Part shown: piece by piece, positions 1-6,750 of the stretch | How the letters are laid out: each line of letters opens with the position of its first letter | Numbering within the stretch: position 1 is the stretch's first letter | DNA from: Chloroflexota bacterium | GTDB lineage: Bacteria; Chloroflexota; Limnocylindria; Limnocylindrales; CSP1-4 | Assembly (NCBI GenBank): GCA_005881055.1 | Contig: VBHW01000132.1 | Coordinates: 1 to 8,724, forward strand | Direction: 5' to 3' | DNA length: 8,724 nt | Position numbers and translations under genes: made by a program | The notes under the pieces: model-generated | Told to the model about the DNA's origin: nothing | The model's input: the letters and a program-made list of their open reading frames with translations, nothing else | Databases searched by the model: none

Positions 1-831
1 GTGGAGGATGTCCGACGCCGGCGTGATCGGATAGCTGCCGTAGAAGATCGGCCGCCCGGCCTTCTGGCTCGCCGCGACGAAGCCGAGCGCGGTCGCCTCG
101 TTGCCGGTGATGTTCCGGTAGGTCCCGGGCGCGAGATGGGCGGGCGCCACCCGGTAGTGGGTGTGGAACATCTCGGTCGTCTCGCCGAAGGCGTAGCCCG
201 CCTTCAGGGCTCGCGCGTTCGCCTCGGCGATGACGGGCTTCGCCTTGAACTTGTCGTCGATCCAGCGGATCGTCGGCTCCATGCTCCGCTCGTACAGCCA
301 GAACATGAGCCCGAGCGCGAAGAAGTTCTTCGTCAGGTCGACCTGCTTGTTCGTCATCTCGAGGCCCTCGAGCGCGCGGGCGTTGAGGGTCGAGATCGGG
401 ATCGGGAAGACCGTGTACGGCTTGAGCGAGCCGTCGGTCAGCGGGTTCGCGGCGTAGCCGACCTTGTTGAGGTTGACCGACGTGAATGCGTCCTCGTTGA
501 CGATGAGGGCGCCGCCCGGCGGCAGGTCGACGAGGTTCGCCTTCAGCGCTGCGGGGTTCATCGCCACGAGCACGTCCGGCTCGTCGCCCGGGGTATGGAT
601 GTCCTGGCTGCTGAAGCTGATCTGGAAGCCGCTGACACCCGGTAGCGACCCGGCCGGCGCGCGGATCTCGGCCGGGAAGTCCGGCAGGGTGCTGACGTCG
701 TTGCCGAAGACAGCGGCGGTCCGCGTGAACTGCGTGCCGGTCAGCTGCATGCCGTCGCCGGAGTCGCCGGCGAAGCGGATCGTGACGCGCTCGAGCTCCT
801 GTGTCGGGATGTCGCGCTCGACGGTCGTCAC
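1..831 (-). CDS. korA: 2-oxoacid:ferredoxin oxidoreductase, fused gamma-alpha subunit (N-terminal 277 residues, cut by window edge)
   Basis: Subunit of a CoA-dependent 2-oxoacid (probably 2-oxoglutarate) : ferredoxin oxidoreductase, a cytoplasmic thiamine diphosphate/iron-sulfur enzyme that oxidatively decarboxylates the 2-oxoacid to acyl-CoA. Seen: residues ~15-205 form a gamma domain, opening with RFAGDSGDG (19-27) and containing DFPAEIRAP (51-59). The alpha-subunit TPP-binding N-domain begins at ~240 and shows GNEATALG (243-250) and YPITPASDIL (267-276). This gamma-then-alpha order is the usual fused KorA type. The C-terminal part lies beyond position 1. Start: GTG at 831-829, overlapping the stop of the upstream CBS gene as GTGA, which suggests translational coupling; GAGGGAG ends about 11 nt upstream. 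Substrate (2-oxoglutarate, pyruvate or branched-chain oxoacid) cannot be decided from this half. The korB (beta) partner is not in the window and would be expected downstream, to the left. Confidence 0.9.
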   Translation of the reverse strand, partial: MTTVERDIPTQELERVTIRFAGDSGDGMQLTGTQFTRTAAVFGNDVSTLPDFPAEIRAPAGSLPGVSGFQISFSSQDIHTPGDEPDVLVAMNPAALKANLVDLPPGGALIVNEDAFTSVNLNKVGYAANPLTDGSLKPYTVFPIPISTLNARALEGLEMTNKQVDLTKNFFALGLMFWLYERSMEPTIRWIDDKFKAKPVIAEANARALKAGYAFGETTEMFHTHYRVAPAHLAPGTYRNITGNEATALGFVAASQKAGRPIFYGSYPITPASDILH

Positions 832-1331
832 GCCCCTTCGGACTCCCTCATCTGCTGGTGGGGTCGCGGCGGCAGGTTGAGGACCTCCTCGGGGAAGGCC
901 TCGGCGAGGTAGCGCATGACGTCCTGCGGGCGGACGATCCCCTGGACGAAGCCATCGTCGTCGACGATCGGCACGTTCCGGAAGCGGCCGGTCTCCATGA
1001 GTGCGATCGCATCGCGGATCGGGTCATCGAAGTGAAGGACCCGGGGCTGCGCGTTCATGAGGGCCTCGACCGGTCGCGACAGGTCCTCGTCCGTGCCGAC
1101 CAGTCGCGCGACGATGTCGCGCTCGGTCAGGACCCCGCGCAGGCGGCCGTCGGGATCGGCCACGACCACGCTGTCGCCGGTGCCGGTCCCCTGGATCGCG
1201 ATGAGGCACGCCGCGAGGCTCGTGCCCGGCGTCACGCGGACCGGATCCCGGCGCCGGAGCACCTTGATCGGTTCGTCGAGGAGCGTGGGGACGCGCTCGG
1301 CGACGGCCCTCGAAATGGCGGCTTCGGTCAC
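828..1331 (-). CDS. CBS-domain pair protein, coupled to korA
   Basis: A 167-aa protein consisting almost entirely of two CBS domains (about residues 24-78 and 90-145), with the typical repeats GVLTERDIV (67-75) and GIVRPQDVM (131-139) and a short tail rich in Pro/Glu. CBS pairs (Bateman modules) usually bind adenine nucleotides and act as energy or ligand sensors. No catalytic or DNA-binding domain is visible. It is the first gene of a minus-strand pair, and its TGA overlaps the korA GTG by 4 nt, so the two are almost certainly translated together. I infer a regulatory role toward the oxidoreductase; this is not shown by sequence. Start: GTG at 1331-1329. There is no Shine-Dalgarno, but a TACACT box sits 6 nt upstream, so the transcript is probably leaderless. 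The fold is certain; the ligand and target are unknown. Confidence 0.88.
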   Translation of the reverse strand: MTEAAISRAVAERVPTLLDEPIKVLRRRDPVRVTPGTSLAACLIAIQGTGTGDSVVVADPDGRLRGVLTERDIVARLVGTDEDLSRPVEALMNAQPRVLHFDDPIRDAIALMETGRFRNVPIVDDDGFVQGIVRPQDVMRYLAEAFPEEVLNLPPRPHQQMRESEGA

Positions 1332-1337
1332 GATCCA

Positions 1338-1343
1338 AGTGTA
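1338..1343 (-). promoter_or_regulatory. Putative -10 box for leaderless CBS-korA transcript
   Basis: Read on the minus strand the hexamer is TACACT, a good TANNNT match, ending 6 nt before the GTG start codon at 1331. That spacing places the transcription start at or next to the start codon, and no Shine-Dalgarno sequence is present. A -35 is weak: TGGCCC at 1366-1361 is 17 nt away. The prediction rests on the -10 and its spacing alone. Confidence 0.5.
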
Positions 1344-1472
1344 GGTCCGCCACGCGAAACGGGCCAGCCAGCCGATCGTGCCAGAGCGGCCGGCATACGA
1401 GCATCCAATGCGTTCGCCAGCCGCGTCGGCACGCTCGTCGCCGGGTCCGTCGCCCGACCCAACGCGCGCTGC

Positions 1473-1478
1473 TAGGCT
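1473..1478 (+). promoter_or_regulatory. Putative -10 box for leaderless EamA transporter transcript
   Basis: TAGGCT fits TANNNT and ends 6 nt before the ATG at 1485, the same geometry as the divergent CBS gene. There is no Shine-Dalgarno upstream of this ATG. No convincing -35 is seen at 16-18 nt. The rest of the gap 1344-1472 shows no ORF, repeat or RNA that I can support. Confidence 0.42.
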
Positions 1479-1484
1479 CCCGCG

Positions 1485-2444
1485 ATGGATCGCCAGCGGG
1501 CGTTCGGTCTCGCCCTCGTGCTCGTGTCCGCGTGCGCGTTCGGCTCCGGCGCCCTGTTCGCGAAACCCGTCTACGCGACGGGCGTCGGCTGGGTGACCCT
1601 CTCGACGTGGCGGTTCGCACTCGGTGCCGCGCTCGCCTGGGCGTGGCTGCTGCTCGTCCCGGGTCGCCGGGCCGCCCTGGCGACGATCGACCGCCGGGGG
1701 ATCGCGATCGCGGTGGGGCTCGGGGTCCTGTACACCGGGAACTCGGGGACGTACTACGCGGGCCTCGAGAGCGTGCCCGTCTCGCTCGCGGCGCTCATCG
1801 TCTACGTCTACCCGGCGATCGTCGCCGTCCTGACGTTCCGGTTCGGGCGGAGGCTCGAGGGCACGCGGGCATGGCTCGCCCTCGGCCTGGCGCTGCTCGG
1901 CGTGGCCCTCGCGGTCGGCGGCATCGACCCGAGCGCCGTACCGCCGGCGGCCGGGATCCTCCTCATCTCGGCGTCACCCGTGATCTACGCGCTGTGGATC
2001 GTCCTCGTCGCGCGGCTGTCCGGGGAGCGGCGCGAGGGAGTGGGCCACGAGGCCGGCGGCGGGGCCGACGCGGCGGCCGTCGGGGCGATCATGCTCACGG
2101 CCACGGCAGCGACATACGGCGTCATTTCCATGGTCACGGGCAGCCCGGTCGCGCCGGACCGGATCCCCGCCGGGGCCTGGTTCGGCCTCATCGGCATCGG
2201 CGTCATCTCGACGTTCGTGGCGGTCCAGGGGTTCTACGCGGGCGCCCGGCGGATCGGTGCCGCCCAGGCGGCGCTCGTCAGCACGATCGAGCCGATCTAC
2301 ACCGTCGCGCTCGCCGCGCTCCTCCTCGGCGAACGGCTGCAGCCGGTCCAGCTCGTCGGCGGCGTCATGATCATCGGCGGCGTGCTGCTCGCGCAGGCTC
2401 GGGCGTCCGCCGACATGCCGAGCCTGCGCCTCGCCGACGAGTAG
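1485..2444 (+). CDS. EamA-family (DMT superfamily) transporter
   Basis: A 319-aa integral inner-membrane protein with about ten hydrophobic helices arranged as two EamA repeats (about residues 7-147 and 154-304). Diagnostic features are the first helix with AFGSGALFAKP (18-28) and the second-repeat end with STIEPIYTVALAALLLGERL (266-285), the conserved C-terminal EamA motif. A hydrophilic, Gly/Glu-rich loop at 179-197 lies between helices of the second repeat. Members of this family export amino acids, nucleobases or other metabolites; the substrate cannot be read from sequence. The ATG at 1485 is preceded by a TAGGCT box at 6 nt and no Shine-Dalgarno. A methyltransferase gene starts 13 nt after the stop, so the two probably share a transcript. 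Normal family length, no sign of damage. Confidence 0.9.
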   Translation: MDRQRAFGLALVLVSACAFGSGALFAKPVYATGVGWVTLSTWRFALGAALAWAWLLLVPGRRAALATIDRRGIAIAVGLGVLYTGNSGTYYAGLESVPVSLAALIVYVYPAIVAVLTFRFGRRLEGTRAWLALGLALLGVALAVGGIDPSAVPPAAGILLISASPVIYALWIVLVARLSGERREGVGHEAGGGADAAAVGAIMLTATAATYGVISMVTGSPVAPDRIPAGAWFGLIGIGVISTFVAVQGFYAGARRIGAAQAALVSTIEPIYTVALAALLLGERLQPVQLVGGVMIIGGVLLAQARASADMPSLRLADE

Positions 2445-2457
2445 GGAGTCGCCGATC

Positions 2458-3054
2458 GTGAGCGACAGGTTCGCCGGCTGGGAGAGCGCCTATCGCGGGT
2501 CGCCGCCGCCGTGGGACATCGGCCGCCCGCAGCCGGTCGTCGTCACGATCGCGAGCGCCGGCGGGTTCCGATCGCCGGTCCTCGACGCGGGCTGCGGCAC
2601 CGGCGAGAACGCCCTGTACCTGGCGGGGCTGGGACTGGACGTGGTCGGCCTCGACGGCGCCCGGCTCGCCATCGATCGGGCGCGGGAGAAGGCTGTCTCA
2701 AAGTCGCTCGACGTCGAGTTCGTGGCCGGCGACGCGCTGGCGCTCGCGGAGCTGGGGCGAGCCTTCGCCTCGGTGCTCGACTGCGGGCTCTTCCACACGT
2801 TCGACGACCCGGATCGGGCCCGCTACGTCGCCTCTCTCAGGGAAGTCGTCGAGCCGCGGGGCATCGTCCAACTCCTGTGCTTCTCGGACCGTGAGCCGTG
2901 GGGCGGCGGGCCGCGTCGGGTAAGCCAGGCGGAGATCCGGGCGGCGTTCGCCGACGGCTGGACGGTGGCCTCGATCGACGACGCACGATTCGCGACGCGA
3001 CTGCACGACGACGGCGCGCGGGCCTGGCACGCGACCATCGAGCGATCGGGCTGA
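2458..3054 (+). CDS. Class I SAM-dependent methyltransferase (TPMT/TehB-like)
   Basis: A 198-aa soluble Rossmann-fold methyltransferase. Motif I is VLDAGCGTGENALYLA (41-56), with the acidic ribose-binding residue at D66 in VGLDGA. GDALAL (91-96) and SVLDCGLFHTFDD (105-117) follow in the expected order. The N-terminus WESAYRGSPPPWDIGRPQP (8-26) resembles the substrate/SAM lid of thiopurine S-methyltransferase and TehB-like enzymes, which methylate small thiol, selenium or tellurium compounds and other xenobiotics. The actual substrate is unknown. The GTG start at 2458 is supported by AGGGAG at 2443-2448, 9 nt upstream and overlapping the stop of the preceding transporter gene. Pairing with an exporter suggests a modify-and-export function, which is inference. 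It faces HGD convergently. Confidence 0.88.
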   Translation: MSDRFAGWESAYRGSPPPWDIGRPQPVVVTIASAGGFRSPVLDAGCGTGENALYLAGLGLDVVGLDGARLAIDRAREKAVSKSLDVEFVAGDALALAELGRAFASVLDCGLFHTFDDPDRARYVASLREVVEPRGIVQLLCFSDREPWGGGPRRVSQAEIRAAFADGWTVASIDDARFATRLHDDGARAWHATIERSG

Positions 3055-3084
3055 GGGCGGGCCGCCGTTCAGCCCGGGATGAGG

Positions 3085-3104
3085 CTGAGCCAGCGGAGGC
3101 TCAG
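3085..3104. terminator. Convergent hairpin, possible bidirectional terminator
   Basis: Perfect 7-bp inverted repeat CTGAGCC (3085-3091) / GGCTCAG (3098-3104) with a 6-nt loop, extendable by one G-U and one G-C pair to 3083/3106. It lies between the converging methyltransferase and homogentisate dioxygenase genes and includes the stop codon of the latter. There is no T-tract on either strand, so it may only assist termination or stabilise 3' ends. Confidence 0.45.
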
Positions 3105-4278
3105 TCGGGGAACGCCTCCGGGCCGCGGGCCGCGAGCTCCGAGGCTTCCCGCGCGTGGTCCTCGGCGGGCAGCCAGGAGTAGGGATACGCGGGGTCGTCG
3201 AGCTCGGCGGCCTGACGCGTGAGCCTGAGCGGGTTGAAGGTGTCGACCATGACCGCCAGCTCCTCGGTCCCCTCCTTCCCGATCGACGCCTCGACCGTGC
3301 CGGGGTGCGGGCCGTGCGGGATGCCGGCGGGGTGATCCGTGAACGACGCGATCTCGACCCCGCGCCGGCTCATGAAGTTCCCCGCGACGTAGTAGATGAC
3401 CTCGTCGCTGTTGATGTTCGAGTCGGGACGAACGAGCAGACGACGAAGTTCCGAGCCTGGAACGTCTGGTGGACGGGCGGCGGCTGGTGGACCCGGCCCG
3501 TGATCGGCTGGAAGTCGCCGATGTTGAACCGGAACGGCCAGAGGTACCCATCCCAGCCGACGAGGTCGAACGGGTGATGGCGATAGTGATAGGCCGTGAT
3601 CCGGTCCGCGGTCCGGACGTGGATGACGAACTCTCCCTCCTCGACACGTGGCGGGACCTCGTCCGGGGCGTGGATGTCTCGCTGCGAGTACGGCGAGTGC
3701 TCGAGCAGCTGGCCGTAGTCGTTGCGATACCGCTTCGGCGGCTCCAGCTCCGACGGGCATTCGAGCCACAGCATCCGCTGGTCGGACCCTGGTTCCGGGT
3801 CGAGCCGCCAGGTCGTCCCGATCGGCAGCACGAGATAGTCGCCGGGCCCGTAGGGCAGCGGCCCGAAGACGGTGTCGCACACCCCGCGCCCCTCGTGGAC
3901 GTAGAGCATCTCGTCGGCCACGCCGTTGCGATAGAACGTTCCCGGCGCCATGGCCTCGGCCGGGCGCACGACGCCCATGATCACGTCGCCGTTGTAGAAG
4001 AGCGCGATGCGGCCGGTCGTGACGTCGCCGTGCGGCGGTAGCGCGAGCGTCTTCACGAGCCGGTGGCGGTGGACACCGTCGTCGGCCGGCTCGAGGCGCA
4101 GGTCGCGCACGGGCTCGATGTGATGCGTCTGCGTCGGCGGCACGACGTGGTAGAGGAGGGAGCTGCGCCCGGTGAAGCCCTCGACCCCGAAGAGCTCCTC
4201 CGCGTACAGCCGGCCGTCGGCCCCCCGGAGCTGCGTGTGCCGCTGCTGCGGCACCTCGCCGCGGCGGACGTAGTACAT
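3101..4278 (-). pseudogene. hmgA: Homogentisate 1,2-dioxygenase, frameshifted near 3424
   Basis: Cupin-fold Fe(II) dioxygenase that opens the homogentisate ring to maleylacetoacetate. The first frame (4278-3424, 285 residues) runs from MYYVRRGEVPQQRHTQ to the core motifs YRNDYGQLLEHSPYSQRDIH (184-203), HPFDLVGWDGYLWPF (235-249), HQPPPVHQTF (264-273) and CSFVP (281-285). The reading then continues only in another frame (3424-3101, 107 residues), with SNINSDEVIYYV, GNFMSRRG and HPAGIPHGPHPG. Family members, as I recall them, have about 14 more residues between SFVP and SN, ending in Tyr-His. That His matches an iron ligand (His335 in the human enzyme). The other two ligands (the Glu in SDEV and the His in PHGP) are present. 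A frameshifting deletion of ~43 nt fits; an assembly error is possible. Start: ATG at 4278, with GGGAG about 8 nt upstream, overlapping the preceding stop as TGATG. Last gene of the operon. Confidence 0.85.
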
Positions 4279-5408
4279 CAGCCGGATCTCCCGCGCGCGT
4301 CGACCGGCCATCGTCCGAGGACCTCGCCGCCGCGGGCCGCGACGAACGTGTCGAACAGGTCCACGACCGGGCACACGTGGTTCGGGGCGACGGCGACGAT
4401 CTCCCCGAGGCGAGGCGCGGGCGTCCCCGCCGGGATCCGCACCATGCCGTGGTAGTCGTTCACGCGATCGAGGATCGCCTCCGGGTAGGCGGGGATGTGG
4501 CCGTATCCCTCGACGTACGGCGCGCGATCCTTCGTGAGCGTCTTGGCGCCTGTGTCGAGGACGACCTGGCCGGGCACCGCCGTGCTGACGATCGTGGCGG
4601 CGACGTGGAGCGCGATCCCATCCGGCGGGATCGCGCCGAGGACAACCTGCTGGTAGTCGCCGAGCAGGTAGGTCCCTGCGCGGATCTCGTTCACCGGGCC
4701 GATCGCCGCCCCGAGCGCGGTCGGGGTCGATCCGGCGCTGACGACGTCGACGCCGATGCCCGCGTCGCGGATGGCGTCGGCGGCCGCGCCCAGCGCTCGT
4801 GCCTCCTCGGCGCCGGCGGTAGCGCCCAGGTGCGGCGCGGCGTAGCTGTGCCCACCGTGGCTGAACACGCCGCGGACGTCGAGCCCGACGCGCATGGCGG
4901 CCGTTGCCACCTCGACGGCCTCTTGGGGGCCCGCGACGCCGGTTCGGTGCAGGCCCGGGTCGACCTCGACGAGGACACGCAAGGGACCGCCACTGCCGGC
5001 CGTGGCGGCCGCCAGCCGCTCAGCCCCGGCGACGGAATCGACGCCGACCCGCAGGCCGACCTTCTCGTGGAGCGCGCGGAGCCGTGCCGCCCGGGGTCCC
5101 TCGGCCCAGACCGGGTAGGCGAGGAACAGGTCGTCGAGGCCCGCCTCGGCCATGACCTCCGCCTCACCGAGCGTCCCGACGGTCAGGCCCGCCGCGCCGG
5201 CGTCGAGCTGGACCCGCGCGAGGGCGACGCTCTTGTGGGTCTTGACGTGCGGCCGGAGGCTGACGCCCCGTCGGTTGAGCTCCTCCTGCAGCCGCCGCGC
5301 GTTGCGCTCCACGATGTCGAGATCGACGACGAGGCACGGCGTCTCGAGCCCGGCCGGCAGGCGCGGGACCGGGATGCGCGCCACGTCCGAAGCCTGCTGG
5401 GTCGTCAC
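4278..5408 (-). CDS. D-threonine aldolase / D-serine dehydratase-like PLP enzyme (fold type III)
   Basis: A 376-aa enzyme with an alanine-racemase-like TIM barrel (about residues 20-260) followed by the D-serine-dehydratase-like C-terminal beta domain (about 265-365). RPHVKTHKS (52-60) carries the expected PLP-binding lysine K56. The C-terminal PNHVCPVV supplies H344 and C346, which match the divalent metal ligands of D-serine dehydratase and D-threonine aldolase. Relatives cleave or dehydrate beta-hydroxy-D-amino acids, and some racemise. The substrate here is unknown. It sits inside the tyrosine catabolic operon, 13 nt after FAH, and its TGA overlaps the HGD ATG. The GTG start at 5408 lacks a clear Shine-Dalgarno, so translation probably depends on coupling to the upstream gene. 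All family landmarks are intact, and base composition is like its neighbours. Confidence 0.88.
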   Translation of the reverse strand: MTTQQASDVARIPVPRLPAGLETPCLVVDLDIVERNARRLQEELNRRGVSLRPHVKTHKSVALARVQLDAGAAGLTVGTLGEAEVMAEAGLDDLFLAYPVWAEGPRAARLRALHEKVGLRVGVDSVAGAERLAAATAGSGGPLRVLVEVDPGLHRTGVAGPQEAVEVATAAMRVGLDVRGVFSHGGHSYAAPHLGATAGAEEARALGAAADAIRDAGIGVDVVSAGSTPTALGAAIGPVNEIRAGTYLLGDYQQVVLGAIPPDGIALHVAATIVSTAVPGQVVLDTGAKTLTKDRAPYVEGYGHIPAYPEAILDRVNDYHGMVRIPAGTPAPRLGEIVAVAPNHVCPVVDLFDTFVAARGGEVLGRWPVDARGRSG

Positions 5409-5421
5409 GACGCCGAACGTA

Positions 5422-6432
5422 TCACGTCGGGCGCGCCACGATCGGTGTCCCCAGCTCGCCGAGGCGCTCGATCCGGAGCGTCACCTCGTCGCCCGGCTCG
5501 AGGTAGCGCCCGAGGGTCTCCTCGCGGACCTCGAGGAGACAGCCGGTCCCCACCGTCCCGCTGCCGACGAGGTCGCCCGGCCGGAGGCGCGCGTCGGCCG
5601 ACGCGCGAGCGAGCATCTGGCCGAACGAGAAGTGCGCCGAGGACCAGGTGCCCCGGCTGATCGCCTGGCCGTTCACGTCCGCCGTCATCTCGAGGTCTGG
5701 TCCCGTGGTACCGGGCTCGCGGGCGTCGGCCAGCTCGTCCGGCGTCACGAGCCACGGCCCGATCGAGGTCGCGAAGTCCTTGCCCTTCGCCGGGCCGAGC
5801 CGGACGGTCGTCTCGTCGCGCTGGAGGTCGCGCGCCGACCAGTCGTTGAGGATGCAGTACCCGCCGATGACCTCCTCGGCCCGCTCCGGCGCGAGGTCGC
5901 GACCGGGTGTGTCGACGATCGCGCCCACCTCGAGCTCGAAGTCGAGCTCCGAGGAGCCGCGGGGGGGCCACACGGGCTCGGCGGGTCCGCGGATCTCCGA
6001 GACGTTGCCGAAGTAGAAGATCGGCAGCCGGTACCACGCCTCGGGGACCTCCGCGCCGCGACGCTGCCACATCTTCGCGACATGGCGCTCGAAGCCATAG
6101 AAGTCGCGCAGGGAGGGCGGCCGGAGGATCGGCGGCCCGAACGCCAGGTCCTCGGCGTCGAGGACCGCGTCGTCGTCCTCGCCAGCCGTGGGGTACGCCT
6201 CGACGATCTCGGCGAGGTGGGCCACGCGGAGCCCTGCGCTGAGATGATCATCGAGGGTCGTCACGGGCTTGCGGAAGAGCGGGCTGTTGTGCGCCCGACC
6301 GGGGTCGCGGCCCACCATTTGCCGCCGAGCGACCTCCAGGTCGAGCCATGTCGAGCCCTCAGCCAGCGCGGCAGCGAGCCGCCACGGAGCCCCGGCCGGA
6401 CCGTGCCGCTCTCGAACGTGGGCGATCCTCAC
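5422..6432 (-). CDS. fahA: Fumarylacetoacetate hydrolase
   Basis: Hydrolyses fumarylacetoacetate to fumarate and acetoacetate, the last step of tyrosine degradation; cytoplasmic and Mg/Ca-dependent. The 336 residues comprise an N-terminal segment (about 1-100) and the FAH catalytic fold (about 105-333). Active-site elements follow the eukaryotic enzyme: DFYGFERH gives D110 and H117 with the same spacing as human D126/H133. ELDFELEVG gives the metal ligands E166 and E168. NDWSARDLQ gives D197, and GKDFATSIGPW supplies K218. The loop SGTVGTG (291-297) corresponds to the region of human Glu364 and looks like other bacterial FAH-superfamily proteins. The GTG start at 6432 is 12 nt after the SWIM gene stop and has no clear Shine-Dalgarno, so translation is probably coupled. 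It could accept related acylpyruvates, but its position beside HPPD and HGD makes the tyrosine role the best call. Confidence 0.92.
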   Translation of the reverse strand: MRIAHVRERHGPAGAPWRLAAALAEGSTWLDLEVARRQMVGRDPGRAHNSPLFRKPVTTLDDHLSAGLRVAHLAEIVEAYPTAGEDDDAVLDAEDLAFGPPILRPPSLRDFYGFERHVAKMWQRRGAEVPEAWYRLPIFYFGNVSEIRGPAEPVWPPRGSSELDFELEVGAIVDTPGRDLAPERAEEVIGGYCILNDWSARDLQRDETTVRLGPAKGKDFATSIGPWLVTPDELADAREPGTTGPDLEMTADVNGQAISRGTWSSAHFSFGQMLARASADARLRPGDLVGSGTVGTGCLLEVREETLGRYLEPGDEVTLRIERLGELGTPIVARPT

Positions 6433-6444
6433 GAGGCGCCCGGC

Positions 6445-6747
6445 TCAGGGACGCCGGGCCGGGGCGCTGCGCCAGGTCTCGATGCCGGCCGCGGCGAGAT
6501 GCCGACAGCCGAGCCCGGTGATGCCCTCGTCGCACTCGCACCGCCAGGCCAGCTCACCGTCTTTCGAGGCGAGCTCGACGCGCGGTGCCGGCGTGCCGTC
6601 AGCCACCTTGGCGACCACGGTCAGCGGCGTGAACTCGACGAGCCGGACGGCGCCCGCGTCGGCCAGCCGCAGCCCGTCGGCATACGGCTCGGGCCCGACG
6701 AGCCGGCGGAGCGCCGCCTCCTCGACGAGATCGGCGACGGACCTCAT
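6445..6747 (-). CDS. Small SWIM zinc-finger protein
   Basis: A 100-aa protein with one recognisable element, a C-terminal SWIM finger CxCx8CxH (C70, C72, C81, H83; core CECDEGITGLGCRHLA). The first ~65 residues form a small alpha/beta-looking region without a motif I recognise. SWIM fingers bind zinc and are found in proteins that contact DNA or protein partners. Here the domain stands nearly alone, without the helicase or MuDR parts known elsewhere. The ATG at 6747 lies 3 nt after the HPPD stop and FAH starts 12 nt downstream, so it is embedded in the operon. No Shine-Dalgarno is seen; reinitiation after HPPD is likely. Function in tyrosine breakdown is unknown; a regulator or partner protein is possible but unsupported. 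All four metal ligands are present, so it looks functional. Confidence 0.85.
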   Translation of the reverse strand: MRSVADLVEEAALRRLVGPEPYADGLRLADAGAVRLVEFTPLTVVAKVADGTPAPRVELASKDGELAWRCECDEGITGLGCRHLAAAGIETWRSAPARRP

Positions 6748-6750
6748 CCG

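Noticed and set aside
1..830. Several plus-strand open frames of 70-215 codons at the left edge
   Set aside because: All are shadows of the minus-strand korA gene, which shows unmistakable gamma and alpha domain motifs.
3410..3440. Programmed ribosomal frameshift in HGD
   Set aside because: No slippery heptamer or downstream structure is evident, and the joined product would still lack the segment with the iron-ligand His; a deletion explains both facts.
4279..4374. 32-residue N-terminal extension of homogentisate dioxygenase
   Set aside because: It is Arg-rich, overlaps the end of the PLP enzyme gene, and family proteins begin at the MYYVRRGE-like segment; ATG 4278 has GGGAG and TGATG coupling.
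4377..5660. Plus-strand open frame of 427 codons opposite the PLP enzyme
   Set aside because: Low-complexity Arg/Ala/Gly composition, antisense to a gene with clear catalytic motifs; no Shine-Dalgarno or family resemblance.
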